Assembly: GCA_043808305.1 (NCBI GenBank)
Contig: JAZDFB010000014.1
Coordinates: forward strand, 62,001 to 126,000
DNA: 64,000 nucleotides
From: JBBAAP01 sp043808305
Lineage (GTDB): Bacteria > Planctomycetota > MHYJ01 > JACQXL01
Direction of reading: 5' to 3'
Shown one piece after another: positions 37,420 to 45,594 of this stretch (position 1 is its first letter; each line of letters starts with the position of its first letter). The notes beneath the pieces are model-generated. The model worked only from the letters and a program-made list of their open reading frames with translations. It was not told where the DNA came from and did no database searches. The position numbers and the translations under genes were made by a program.

Positions 37420-38307
37420 ATGAAATCTGCTCTGATACAGCTGCTTCTTAAGAGAAATATTTTTGCTTCGCGCCGGTTGGGGCAAAATTTCCTGATAGAC
37501 CCTAATTTCTTTAAATACATAATCCGCGCGGCCAATATATCCGAATCAGATGATGTCATTGAAATCGGCTCCGGACCCGGCATACTAACCGAATTGCTTT
37601 CCCGCCAAGCGCGCTCGGTAATTGCCGTGGATATTGACCAAAAACTGATTTCTTTGGCCAGGGAATCGCTGGGCGGCCAAACGAATATTCAGTTCATTAA
37701 TGCTGATATCCTGAATAAATCACGAACCGAAATAAATACCGATGTTGCCCGTCACCTTTCACCAGGCATTTGCTATAAAACAGTCTCCAATCTGCCCTAT
37801 AAAACAGCCGTGCCGATAATAATGACCCTGCTTGAATCGTGCCTGCCCCGCATAAGTGCGGGATTGTCTGCGGACTCATCAGGCGCGCTAAAAATAAAAT
37901 CCATGCTGGTGATGACCCAGTGGGAGGCAGCTGAACGGCTGGTCGCTTCAACCGGCACGGCTCAATATAGCTCATTATCAGTGCGGGCCCAATACCTGGC
38001 TGATATCAGAATTGACCGTAAGGTTCCGCCGGAAGTATTCTACCCTAAACCAAAGGTTCAGTCAGCCCTGATTGTTATAACACCCAAGAATAATATCGAT
38101 CAAATTTTGTATACTAACCTAAAATCATTTGTCTCCGCTGTATTCCGCTACCGACGTAAAACTGTTAATACCGCCCTGCAAAAATCCGGACTTTTCGGTG
38201 ACAAACAAAATATCCAGAATTTATTATCTAAAGCCGGCATTGAATGCCGAACCAGGCCTGAAGATATTGGGTTAGAAGATTATATAAAATTATCCGGGTT
38301 ATTGTGA
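37420..38307 (+). CDS. ksgA: 16S rRNA dimethyladenosine transferase
   Basis: A 295-residue protein that dimethylates two adjacent adenosines near the 3' end of 16S rRNA (also called RsmA). Features are RRLGQNFLIDPNFF, SAM motif VIEIGSGPGILTELL, AVDIDQKLI, NADIL, and the catalytic VSNLPYKTAVPII (NLPY). After TLLES an extra stretch, CLPRISAGLSADSSGALK, precedes MLVMTQWEAAERL. Homologues are about 15 residues shorter here. Part of the insert is encoded by the CCCGCA/TGCGGG palindrome at 37847-37862. The gene follows the prepilin pair closely. Confidence 0.95.
   Translation: MKSALIQLLLKRNIFASRRLGQNFLIDPNFFKYIIRAANISESDDVIEIGSGPGILTELLSRQARSVIAVDIDQKLISLARESLGGQTNIQFINADILNKSRTEINTDVARHLSPGICYKTVSNLPYKTAVPIIMTLLESCLPRISAGLSADSSGALKIKSMLVMTQWEAAERLVASTGTAQYSSLSVRAQYLADIRIDRKVPPEVFYPKPKVQSALIVITPKNNIDQILYTNLKSFVSAVFRYRRKTVNTALQKSGLFGDKQNIQNLLSKAGIECRTRPEDIGLEDYIKLSGLL
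37847..37862. repeat. Palindrome inside ksgA
   Basis: CCCGCA, loop TAAG, TGCGGG, in frame as PRISAG within an extra loop of KsgA. The same stem occurs in the clpB leader. Confidence 0.75.
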
Positions 38308-38486
38308 GCAAACGGGCTATTGGATTCCATAGCCCGGATCATTCATCCCGAATGTTTTCGGGGTGAATAAGTCCGTTAGCGTCGTGCGTTGTGTTCCCCG
38401 ATTCCCCCGAATGCTTTCGGGAGGACGGGGGCATCCCGCCGTAGCGGGACAGGGCAGATGAAATCAGACCGAGAGACTTACGGCCG

Positions 38487-38564
38487 GCTATCCCGCATTA
38501 TCTTGCTATCACACTCTGTCCCGAACGCTTTCGGGACAGAGGTTTATGAATAATGCGGTATAGC
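38487..38564. repeat. Nested palindrome
   Basis: Outer arms GCTATCCCGCATTAT and ATAATGCGGTATAGC (14 of 15 pair). The loop contains CTGTCCCGAA-CGCT-TTCGGGACAG, a 10-bp perfect hairpin. Confidence 0.7.
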
Positions 38565-38570
38565 AATGAA

Positions 38571-38604
38571 AAAGGCGCCCCGATATTAAACCGGGACGCC
38601 CTTT
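38571..38604. terminator. Rho-independent terminator, likely bidirectional
   Basis: AAAGGCGCCCCG and CGGGACGCCCTTT form a long stem with an A-run before and T-rich sequence after. It lies between convergent ksgA and tdh. The stem sequence is shared with 39902-39931. Confidence 0.6.
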
Positions 38605-38687
38605 ATTTCAAAATCTTTGCTGTTGTAGTGCAGCAGTTGTCGTCCCGTCCCGCCTTGGCGGGAGCGGGACGGCTTACTGCTGACTAT

Positions 38688-38722
38688 AGTTGGCTGTAAC
38701 GACTAAAGTCTAACAGCCAACT
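38688..38722. repeat. GGCTGTTA hairpin family copy at the tdh stop
   Basis: AGTTGGCTGT / ACAGCCAACT (10 perfect pairs). The loop has an inner GACT-AA-AGTC. Other members are 35855-35890 and 46151-46186. Confidence 0.7.
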
Positions 38723-38723
38723 A

Positions 38724-39665
38724 TTATGCCAGCTTCTTCCTGAGATGCTCGAGCATATCAGCCACCATTTTTGGCAAATCGTAATCGTGTTTCCAACCCC
38801 AGTCTTCGCGGGCTGCCGAGTCGTCTATGGACATTGGCCAGGAATCAGCGATTTTTTGCCTGAAGTCAGGAACATAGGTGCATTCGAACGCGGGGATATG
38901 TTTCTTCACTTCAGCGGCTATTTGCTTCGGAGAGAAGCTTATGGCAGCCAGATTGTAACTTGTCCGGACTTTGATTTTCTCTTTGTCAGCTTCCATAATT
39001 TGTATGGTTGCTTTTATCGCATCGTCCATATACATCATAGGCATCGTCGAATCGTCTTTAAGATAACAGGCATACTTTCCGGTTTTGATTGCGTCGTAGA
39101 ATATCGCCACCGCATAATCGGTCGTTCCGCCGCCCGGTTCCGCCTTCCAGCTTATCAAGCCGGGATATCTGAGACCGCGAACGTCAAGACCGTACTTATT
39201 AAAATAATATTGGGAAAGCAGTTCACCGGCGACTTTGGTGACCCCATACATCGTAGTCGGTTCAAGGATAGTGTGCTGGGGCGTGTCTTTTCGGGGAGTT
39301 GTTGGGCCAAACACCGCAATCGAACTGCACAACAATATTTTCAGCTTATATTCAACTGCCAGGTCGAGAATGTTTTTCAAGCTGGTGACGTTAACATCCC
39401 AGGCAAGCTGCGGATTTTTCTCGCCTGTTACCGAGAGGATGGAAACAAGATGGTATATCTGGGTTAGTTGGTGCTTTTTAATCAGGCCTCTCATGAATTC
39501 TTTGTCTTCGGTTGCGCCTTTCTCGAGCACGCCGGCGAAGTTTGCCGGAATGTTGTGGTGCCCAAGAGCAATAACATTACTCGAGCCGTATTTTTTCTGC
39601 AACGCTTCAACAAGCTCTGTTCCGATCTGCCCGAATGCGCCTGTTACAAGGATTTTTTCTGACAT
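38724..39665 (-). CDS. tdh: NAD-dependent L-threonine 3-dehydrogenase (SDR type)
   Basis: A 313-residue extended SDR enzyme. ATG 39665 is chosen for GGAGGAG upstream and the N-terminal LVTGAFGQIGTEL (Gly9, Gly12, Gly15). The catalytic Tyr140 and Lys144 are in MYGVTKVAGELLSQYY, and Ser114 or Ser115 in LCSSIAVFGP. The specific features RKDTPQHTILEPTT, GLRYPGLISWKAEPGGGTTDYA (quoted as RYPGLISWKAEPGGGTTDYA) and YNLAAISFSP are typical of SDR-type threonine dehydrogenase. It oxidises threonine to 2-amino-3-ketobutyrate, the substrate of the enzyme encoded just upstream by kbl. A terminator lies between the two genes, so each may have its own promoter. Confidence 0.92.
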   Translation of the reverse strand: MSEKILVTGAFGQIGTELVEALQKKYGSSNVIALGHHNIPANFAGVLEKGATEDKEFMRGLIKKHQLTQIYHLVSILSVTGEKNPQLAWDVNVTSLKNILDLAVEYKLKILLCSSIAVFGPTTPRKDTPQHTILEPTTMYGVTKVAGELLSQYYFNKYGLDVRGLRYPGLISWKAEPGGGTTDYAVAIFYDAIKTGKYACYLKDDSTMPMMYMDDAIKATIQIMEADKEKIKVRTSYNLAAISFSPKQIAAEVKKHIPAFECTYVPDFRQKIADSWPMSIDDSAAREDWGWKHDYDLPKMVADMLEHLRKKLA

Positions 39666-40053
39666 ATTTTTTTCTCCTCCCGCTGCGTCCCGATGGACAT
39701 CGGGGTCCGCGAACACAACGCATGCGGCTTTAAACAACACTTAAAAACAGTTGTATTTCCCCCTCACCCCTGCTACCGCCCCAGCGGGGCAGGCAGGCTG
39801 CCCTCTCCCCTTGGGGGAGAGGAGAAAGGCGAGGGGGTATTATTCAACAAAACCTAAGTTATGGTTTTCTTATTTATATCTATTAATGATAGTGTCAAAA
39901 AGCGCCCCGATATAGCATCGGGGCGCCTTTTATTTCGTATTCCCTGTTGTGTGTAATTAGCCCCGATGATGCTTTGCTCATCGGGACCAGCCCGCAGGCA
40001 GTCCCGCGCTTATGCGGGATAAGTGCCAGTACGTCGTTACACTCCTACTGTCA
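39666..40053. other. Spacer between kbl and tdh with C-rich hairpin and terminator
   Basis: No gene. It holds a pyrimidine-rich hairpin (CTCTCCCC / GGGGGAGAG, about 39803-39821, with outer CCCCCTC / GAGGGGG arms), the terminator 39902-39931, and a GCAGT-family hairpin at 40015-40057. Confidence 0.6.
39902..39931. terminator. Rho-independent terminator, bidirectional
   Basis: GCGCCCCGAT (39902-39911), loop ATAGC, ATCGGGGCGC (39917-39926), then CTTTTATTT. An A-run on the other side gives T-residues for minus-strand transcription from kbl. Confidence 0.75.
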
Positions 40054-40057
40054 CTAA
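40015..40057 (-). repeat. GCAGT hairpin family copy overlapping the kbl stop codon
   Basis: On the minus strand the element opens TAGTGACAGT, and its first three bases are the kbl stop codon. ACTGGCAC-TTATCCC closes it (one mismatch in the stem). Confidence 0.6.
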
Positions 40058-41250
40058 ATTATCCTTAATTCCTGGCCGACCTTTTTAATTTTATCCAGCG
40101 CAAAGCGCAATTCTTCCTCGGTATGGGTTGCCGTGATAATTGTTCTGACCCGGGCTTTGCCCTTGGCAACCATCGGGAACACTATCCTCAGCCCGAACAC
40201 CCCCTCTTCAAAAAGCCGCTGGCTGAACTTCTCAGTCAGGACTTCGTCGCCGATGATAATCGGCGTAATCGGCGTTTCGGAATTACCGATATTGAATCCC
40301 AGTTTCTGCAGTTCGGTCTTGAAGAACTTGCTGTTGCTCCAGAGTTTCTCGTGGCGCCAGGTTTCGGTCAGGACAACATCCATTGCCGCCATACAGGCCG
40401 CGACCACGCCCGGAGGATGCGCCGTGGTGAACAGGAACGGCCGGGCGGACTGTATCAGGTAATCGGTCAGGTTCTTGGTGCCGGCGATATAACCGCCCAA
40501 ACAGCCCATCGCCTTGGAGAGCGTGCCCATATCGATATCCCATTGGCCCTGGAGATTGAAATGGTCAACCGTGCCGCGTCCGTTTTTGCCCAGGACGCCT
40601 TCGCCGTGAGCATCGTCAACCATTGTGAATGCGCCGTATTTCTTGGCCAGTTTGGCAATATCAGGCAGAGGCGCGATGTCGCCGTCCATGCTGAATACGC
40701 CGTCCGTGATAATCATAATTCTCGGCGCGCCCTGTGATTCCTTGAGCACATTTTCCAGTTCTTCCATATTCTTGTGTTTGTAGACTTTGCGCTGCGCCTT
40801 GCTCAAACGGACGCCGTCTATGATGCTGGCGTGATTAAGTTCGTCGCTGATGACCACGAACTTTTCGTCCTCGCCCTTGACCTTGCTGGAAAGCAAAGTC
40901 TGGATGACGCCCCGGTTGGCCGCAATGCCGGCCACAAACACCAGCGATGATTCCATATGCTTGAATTCGGCCAGTTTTCTCTCCAGTTCCAGGTGAATTT
41001 CCATCGTGCCGATGATGGGCCTGACCGAGGCGGTGCCGGCGCCCCATTTCTTGGTTGCCTCAATCATTGCCTCTTTCATCTTCGGGTGATTGGCCAGCCC
41101 GAGGTAGTTATTGGATGAAAGATTAACCACCTTCTTGCCATTGACGATACAGGTCGCCATCTGTTCACTGCCCAATATCCTCAACGGTTGGTATAGCCCC
41201 TGTTTCTTCAGGTCATCCAGTTCCTTCTGTAAAAAATCCAGTCCTGCCAT
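40054..41250 (-). CDS. kbl: Glycine C-acetyltransferase (2-amino-3-ketobutyrate CoA ligase)
   Basis: A 398-residue PLP enzyme of the alpha-oxoamine synthase family. The Schiff-base Lys246 lies in DMGTLSKAMGCLGGYIAG. Other features are NLSSNNYLGLANHPKM, the PLP-stacking DELNHASIIDG (His140) and MVDDAHGEGVLG (Asp212, His215). It splits 2-amino-3-ketobutyrate with CoA to glycine and acetyl-CoA. The neighbouring tdh makes this substrate. The start follows AGAAAGGAG. A perfect 11-bp hairpin lies just before that site in the leader. Confidence 0.94.
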   Translation of the reverse strand: MAGLDFLQKELDDLKKQGLYQPLRILGSEQMATCIVNGKKVVNLSSNNYLGLANHPKMKEAMIEATKKWGAGTASVRPIIGTMEIHLELERKLAEFKHMESSLVFVAGIAANRGVIQTLLSSKVKGEDEKFVVISDELNHASIIDGVRLSKAQRKVYKHKNMEELENVLKESQGAPRIMIITDGVFSMDGDIAPLPDIAKLAKKYGAFTMVDDAHGEGVLGKNGRGTVDHFNLQGQWDIDMGTLSKAMGCLGGYIAGTKNLTDYLIQSARPFLFTTAHPPGVVAACMAAMDVVLTETWRHEKLWSNSKFFKTELQKLGFNIGNSETPITPIIIGDEVLTEKFSQRLFEEGVFGLRIVFPMVAKGKARVRTIITATHTEEELRFALDKIKKVGQELRII

Positions 41251-41272
41251 ACAAAAACTCCTTTCTATAGAC

Positions 41273-41299
41273 CCCGCTCTTTGTTTTGCAAAGAGCGGG
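41273..41299. promoter_or_regulatory. Hairpin in the kbl leader
   Basis: CCCGCTCTTTG, loop TTTTG, CAAAGAGCGGG: 11 perfect pairs, just before the kbl ribosome site. It may act on kbl translation or be another mini-palindrome. Confidence 0.55.
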
Positions 41300-41317
41300 T
41301 ATTAAATAGACTGTACT

Positions 41318-41345
41318 TTTTATCACGAACAAAAATCCATGTCAA
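41318..41345 (-). promoter_or_regulatory. Candidate kbl promoter
   Basis: On the minus strand, TTGACA (41345-41340), 16 nt, ATAAAA (41323-41318). The -10 box is weak. Confidence 0.35.
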
Positions 41346-41398
41346 CTAAAACAGTATTTTGCATATCCCAAGCCCACGAGGGGCAATTTGAAATCTGG

Positions 41399-41417
41399 AA
41401 TCTGTGTAATCCGTGGC
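41399..41417 (-). repeat. Solo copy of the GxxExxY-type inverted-repeat end
   Basis: The reverse complement reads GCCACGGATTACACAGATT, which matches the ends at 276 and 744 with few changes. No GxxExxY gene is adjacent. Confidence 0.55.
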
Positions 41418-41502
41418 TTTCCCTGTGCCTTTGTTACTCTGTGCCTTGTCTATGGTCTATCCTGTCCCTGGTTTTCTACATACTACCTACTGGTTAAATA
41501 AT

Positions 41503-41530
41503 TTGACACTTCCGGATAAAATGCTTAATA
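41503..41530 (+). promoter_or_regulatory. Candidate promoter of the kinase-TPR gene
   Basis: TTGACA (41503-41508), 16 nt ending ATGC, TTAATA (41525-41530). A better TATAAT at 41529 is spaced at 20 nt. Confidence 0.35.
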
Positions 41531-41588
41531 TAATCCAAAGGGAAGAAAATCGAGTGGATGTTAGTGGACAATAAATGGGATACAGTTT

Positions 41589-43961
41589 ATGGCAGCTACA
41601 TTCGGTAAATATACCCTTGAGAAGAAATTAGGCCAGGGCGGGATGGGCGCGGTTTACCTGGCTCTTGACCCGGCCTTGAACCGCAAGGTCGCCCTCAAGG
41701 TTATCACATCCAAGGATGAGAAACTCCTGGAACGATTCCAGCGTGAGGCCTCAGCCGTTGCCAAGCTCAAACACCCCAATATCGTTCAGGTTTATGAAGC
41801 CGGCATTATCAATAAACAACATTACTTTACAATGGATTATGTTGAAGGCACACCGTTGGATAAACTTATCCAAGCCAAGTCCAAACCCAGTTTTCAGAAT
41901 ATCGCCAAAATAATCCTGCAGGTTGCCTCAGCCCTGCATTATGCGCATAGCCAGAAGATAATCCATCGCGATATCAAACCGGGAAATATCCTGATTGATA
42001 AGAACGGTGAGACGTTCCTGACTGATTTCGGCGTAGCCAAACAACTCACCGGACTTGACCGCTCGCTGACCATCACCGGCACGGCCATAGGGACGCCAAA
42101 CTATATGCCGCCGGAACAAGCACAGGGTAAAAAGGATGAGATTGACCCACGCTCCGACATCTTTTCTTTAGGGGCAACGCTTTATCACTGCCTGACTGGC
42201 CAGATGCCCTTTGACGGCAATGAGATATATGAAGTTTTATCTAAGGTAATCAATGAAGACCCGCCTGCGCCCAGTTCTATAGCCAGGATTATCCCGAAGG
42301 ATTTAGAGACTATTTGCTTGCAGTGCCTGAATAAAGACAAGTCTAAACGCTATCAGACAGCAGGCGCATTAGCCCAAGACCTCAAGCAATATTTAGAAGG
42401 CGCACCCATTACCGCCAGAAGAACGAGTTATCTGGCCAGATTTAGGATTAAGGTGAAGAAGAACAAGATGGCAAGTTTAGCAATAACCGGGGCCATAGTC
42501 ATTCTTATTACGGTAGTGATTGGATTAATGACATCATCAGCCGGTAAGGAGAAAGAGATAGAATCTTATAGGACTGAGGCAAAAAATGCGTTTGAGAAAA
42601 ATGATTATGACAAGGCGAAAGAATGGTCTACTAAACTATTGGCGTTGGCGCCGGACGATGAAACCATAAAAGGCATCCTCAAGAAGAGCGAGAAGATAAT
42701 CAAAGCGCAGGAAGATAAAAAACAGCAGGTAGATAAGCAAGTCAAAGAAGCGGCGGCCAAGGCACAAAGAACTGTGGATTTGAGGGCTAAGGCAAAAGAG
42801 ATTCTGGAACGTGCTACAGGCGCGCCGACACCTGAACAGAAAATAAAGCTTGCCCAAGAAGCCCTTGCCATAGATTCGACCTTCGGCGATGCTTATCAGG
42901 TAATCGGATACGCATATAAAGAAAAGGGAGATAATGATAAGGCGTATGAGTATTTTAGCAAGGCGATTGAGGCAACACCAACCCTTGCCTATTCATATTA
43001 TGAACGTGCTTTTATTACTCAGTATATCCGTAATAAACCTGATGAAGCCATCGCCGATTTTGAGAAGGTGCTGGAATTAGATCCCAACAGCCATATCGGC
43101 TGGTTTGCTAAAGGGAATATCGCGCTTAACAAACAGAAATATGACGATGCAATTGCAAGTTTCAGCAAGACAATAGAACTTTATCCGGAATATGACTGGG
43201 CATACAACAATCGCGGTAATGTCTATAGAGCTAAGGGCGAAATAGAACAGGCAATCAAGGATTTGAATAAGGCAATAGAACTAAACCCAAAGTTTGCGGA
43301 GGCATACATCAATCGCGGTAGTGCCTATCAGGATAAAGACGAGTTAGACCGGGCAATTGCGGATTATAATGAGGCACTTCGGCTTGCCCCGAAATTGGCT
43401 CCTGCATACACTAACCGCGGTACTGCCTATCAGAATAAAGGCGAGTTAGATAAGGCAATTGCGGATTATAATGAGGCACTCCGGCTTGACCCGAAATATG
43501 CCAATGCCTACACTACCCGCGGTAATGCCTATGCTAAAAAAGGCGAGTTAGACCGGGCAATTGCGGATCATAATGAGGCGCTCCGGCTTGACCCGAAAGA
43601 TACCACTGCATACACCAACCGCGGTATTGCCTATAAGAACAAAGGCGAGATAGACCGGGCAATCAAGGACTATGATAAGGCAATAGAACTAAATCCACGG
43701 TATGCGAATGCTTACACCAACCGCGGGAATGCCTATTATAAAAAAGGCGACCTTGACCGAGCCATAGCAGACTGGACCAAGGCAATAGAACTAAACCCGA
43801 AGAATGCGAATGCATACACCGGCCGCGGGATTGCCTATGCAGATAAGAAGGATTACAAGAGGGCGATAGTGGATTTTGAGATGGTCCTGAAACTTGCACC
43901 GAATCATCCCAGCGTACCGGATGTAAAAAATGAGATAGAGCGATTAAAAAAAGAGAAATAG
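41589..43961 (+). CDS. Membrane Ser/Thr protein kinase with C-terminal TPR array
   Basis: A 790-residue protein. Kinase domain 8-270: LGQGGMGAVY, Lys37, HRDIKPGN (126-133), TDFGVAK (145-151), GTPNYMPPEQ and DIFSLGATLYH. One transmembrane helix at about 294-314 (ASLAITGAIVILITVVIGLM). Then a coiled-coil-like stretch with many Lys and Gln, and about ten TPR units from residue 440 (for example GELDRAIADYNEALRLDPK), several nearly identical at the DNA level. The kinase is cytosolic and the TPRs lie outside the membrane. The next gene is 18 bases downstream and probably co-transcribed. Confidence 0.92.
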   Translation: MAATFGKYTLEKKLGQGGMGAVYLALDPALNRKVALKVITSKDEKLLERFQREASAVAKLKHPNIVQVYEAGIINKQHYFTMDYVEGTPLDKLIQAKSKPSFQNIAKIILQVASALHYAHSQKIIHRDIKPGNILIDKNGETFLTDFGVAKQLTGLDRSLTITGTAIGTPNYMPPEQAQGKKDEIDPRSDIFSLGATLYHCLTGQMPFDGNEIYEVLSKVINEDPPAPSSIARIIPKDLETICLQCLNKDKSKRYQTAGALAQDLKQYLEGAPITARRTSYLARFRIKVKKNKMASLAITGAIVILITVVIGLMTSSAGKEKEIESYRTEAKNAFEKNDYDKAKEWSTKLLALAPDDETIKGILKKSEKIIKAQEDKKQQVDKQVKEAAAKAQRTVDLRAKAKEILERATGAPTPEQKIKLAQEALAIDSTFGDAYQVIGYAYKEKGDNDKAYEYFSKAIEATPTLAYSYYERAFITQYIRNKPDEAIADFEKVLELDPNSHIGWFAKGNIALNKQKYDDAIASFSKTIELYPEYDWAYNNRGNVYRAKGEIEQAIKDLNKAIELNPKFAEAYINRGSAYQDKDELDRAIADYNEALRLAPKLAPAYTNRGTAYQNKGELDKAIADYNEALRLDPKYANAYTTRGNAYAKKGELDRAIADHNEALRLDPKDTTAYTNRGIAYKNKGEIDRAIKDYDKAIELNPRYANAYTNRGNAYYKKGDLDRAIADWTKAIELNPKNANAYTGRGIAYADKKDYKRAIVDFEMVLKLAPNHPSVPDVKNEIERLKKEK

Positions 43962-43979
43962 CGGGAAGGAGTAATTGAA

Positions 43980-44729
43980 ATGAAAAAAATTCCTAAAAGA
44001 TTTAGGGGTTATGCGGGTGAGCCTACCAGTGAAATGGAAGTAGTTTATTTATTTGGTGTTTTATGCAAACATTTGCCATTCCCTTTCGTCGTAAGAGCAA
44101 TTAATGATACTTTCCCCGATTGTGAAGGGATAAATCCCTTAACAGGCAAAACTGTTTCTATTGAATTTGAATTATTTAGTCACCGTTATAAAAATCATCA
44201 TCATCCGATGAATAAAAAAAGTTGCGACTACATTGTATGTTGGAAGAAGACGACTGGTTCGGATTTTCCTATTCCTGTGATTAGTCTCCAGGAGCTCATA
44301 AAGAAAAAGAAGCTTGTTGGCAAATATTTTATTCATATTCCTGTCAAAGGATTAGTTAATGAACAACTGGCAAACCTAAAAAAAAGTAAACCACGAGCAT
44401 ATAAAGTAGTCAACCATTTTCTTGAAGTGTTGAGAAAATTAGAGGAGAAATTTTCTGGTTTTTGTATTGATGATAAACGGACCCGTCATTATGGGGTTAA
44501 GTATCATGATTGTGGAGCAGGTGTCGGGGTATATCCTAACGGCAAGCTTGTTTGTAATACGGTTGGTGAGATGGTGAAAAAATTCGGAGAGCGGGTAAGG
44601 GAATCAGCCCTGAAAATGAGGCATATTGTTATTAAAGATATCAAGATGTTATGTAGCACCAAAGATGGAGATAAAATCGCAAAAGAATTAGAAGAAGTAC
44701 TTTTGGTTATATCTAAGCCCCATAAATAG
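43980..44729 (+). CDS. Hypothetical protein with a PD-(D/E)XK nuclease-like core
   Basis: A 249-residue protein I cannot assign to a named family. Residues 18-88 look like a restriction-endonuclease-type fold: EMEVVYLFGVL, then FPDCEGIN (Asp47), TVSIEFELFSHRY (Glu62, Glu64) and CDYIVCWKK, which in such proteins forms the second strand of the core. The C-terminal half is helical and basic. GGAAGGAG precedes the ATG. It lies directly beside the double 22-bp array region, and codon use is more AT-rich than its neighbours. A link to the arrays is a guess from position only. Confidence 0.5.
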   Translation: MKKIPKRFRGYAGEPTSEMEVVYLFGVLCKHLPFPFVVRAINDTFPDCEGINPLTGKTVSIEFELFSHRYKNHHHPMNKKSCDYIVCWKKTTGSDFPIPVISLQELIKKKKLVGKYFIHIPVKGLVNEQLANLKKSKPRAYKVVNHFLEVLRKLEEKFSGFCIDDKRTRHYGVKYHDCGAGVGVYPNGKLVCNTVGEMVKKFGERVRESALKMRHIVIKDIKMLCSTKDGDKIAKELEEVLLVISKPHK

Positions 44730-44874
44730 GCCATAGATATTAATTGGTTGGGTAATATAGGGGTACCATACATAATAACACTTTCGGGACACTTAACACT
44801 TTCGGGACATTTCGCTGATGGCCGGCCTATTTTAGGGTGTTATTTTTTAATTCGCTCGATTTATCCTCTAATCA

Positions 44875-45226
44875 TCTAATGCCGTAGATTCCAGCATCTA
44901 ATGCCGTAGATTCCAACTTCTAATCACGTAGAAACGGGTATCTAATGCCGCAGAAACGGGCATCTAATACCGTAGAAACCAACTCCTAATGCCGTAGATA
45001 CGGATATCTAATGCCGTAGATTTCAACCCCTAATGCCGTGGCAACGGGCCTCTAATGCCGTAGATACGGACATCTAATGCCATAGATACTAATTCCTAAT
45101 GCCGTAGATACGGATATCTAATGCCGTAGAAACAGGCATCTAATGCCGTAGAAGCGGGCATCTAATGCCGTAGAAACCAGCCTCTAATGTCGTAGATACG
45201 GATATCTAATGCCGTAGAGAATGGTT
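44875..45226 (+). repeat. Tandem array 1: 16 units of exactly 22 bp
   Basis: Each unit has a 14-base 5' part, consensus TCTAATGCCGTAGA, then an 8-base variable part. The octamers are, in order: TTCCAGCA, TTCCAACT, AACGGGTA, AACGGGCA, AACCAACT, TACGGATA, TTTCAACC, AACGGGCC, TACGGACA, TACTAATT, TACGGATA, AACAGGCA, AGCGGGCA, AACCAGCC, TACGGATA, GAATGGTT. There is no insertion or deletion in 352 bp. Units with ACGG complete a CCGT-N4-ACGG dyad. TAA and TAG codons rule out translation. Confidence 0.95.
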
Positions 45227-45233
45227 CGTAAGC

Positions 45234-45262
45234 CGGGGGAGGGTAGATACTCCCACCCCCCT
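45234..45262. repeat. G/C-run hairpin after array 1
   Basis: GGGGGAGGGTAGATA followed by CTCCCACCCCCC. The arms pair imperfectly around a TAGATA core. It resembles the hairpin before array 2. Confidence 0.6.
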
Positions 45263-45434
45263 ATGTTATTTATCTGCCCCTTTTAGCCATTTATAAATCA
45301 TTATAAAATAATAAGTTATGGCAATGTTGCAAAAATTCTTTGCGTTTTTTACGGAATTCTTGTCACAAACGGCCTAAAAATGTAACTTATATAATAGGGA
45401 AAGATTTTTGGACAGTGACACACACCTTCGGCGG

Positions 45435-45478
45435 TTAGTGGCAGTTCAAGCGAAGCGAGTTTACTGCCACGTTATCCC
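45435..45478. repeat. GCAGT hairpin family copy between the arrays
   Basis: TTAGTGGCAGT, loop TCAAGCGAAGCGAGTTT, ACTGCCACGTTATCCC. A second stem, ATCCCAAG / CTTGGGAT, follows directly (to 45495). Confidence 0.75.
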
Positions 45479-45594
45479 AAGCGAAGCCTTGGGATTCTTC
45501 TCACCCGCTAATTTAGCCCATTCTAAGCCGCACTTTCCTCAAAATCAATCTCTTTTTACCCTAATTTTTCGTTTAATTCGTTTTTTATCCATTT

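Larger units (their letters stand above)
38308..38723. other. Convergent intergenic region packed with palindromes
   Basis: No gene. In order: CACCCCGAA-type hairpin near 38345, CCCCCGAATGCTTTCGGG near 38404, TCCCGCCGTAGCGGGA near 38434, a nested palindrome 38487-38564, a terminator 38571-38604, a CGTCCCG palindrome near 38642, and a GGCTGT hairpin 38688-38722. Confidence 0.65.
41251..41588. other. Divergent intergenic region between kbl and the kinase gene
   Basis: No gene. It contains the kbl leader hairpin (41273-41299), promoter candidates for both sides (41318-41345 minus; 41503-41530 plus) and a solo GxxExxY-type repeat end (41399-41417). Confidence 0.6.

Noticed and set aside
44875..45226. 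Translated repeat protein from array 1
   Set aside because: The 22-bp period changes frame every unit and brings TAA or TAG into every frame.
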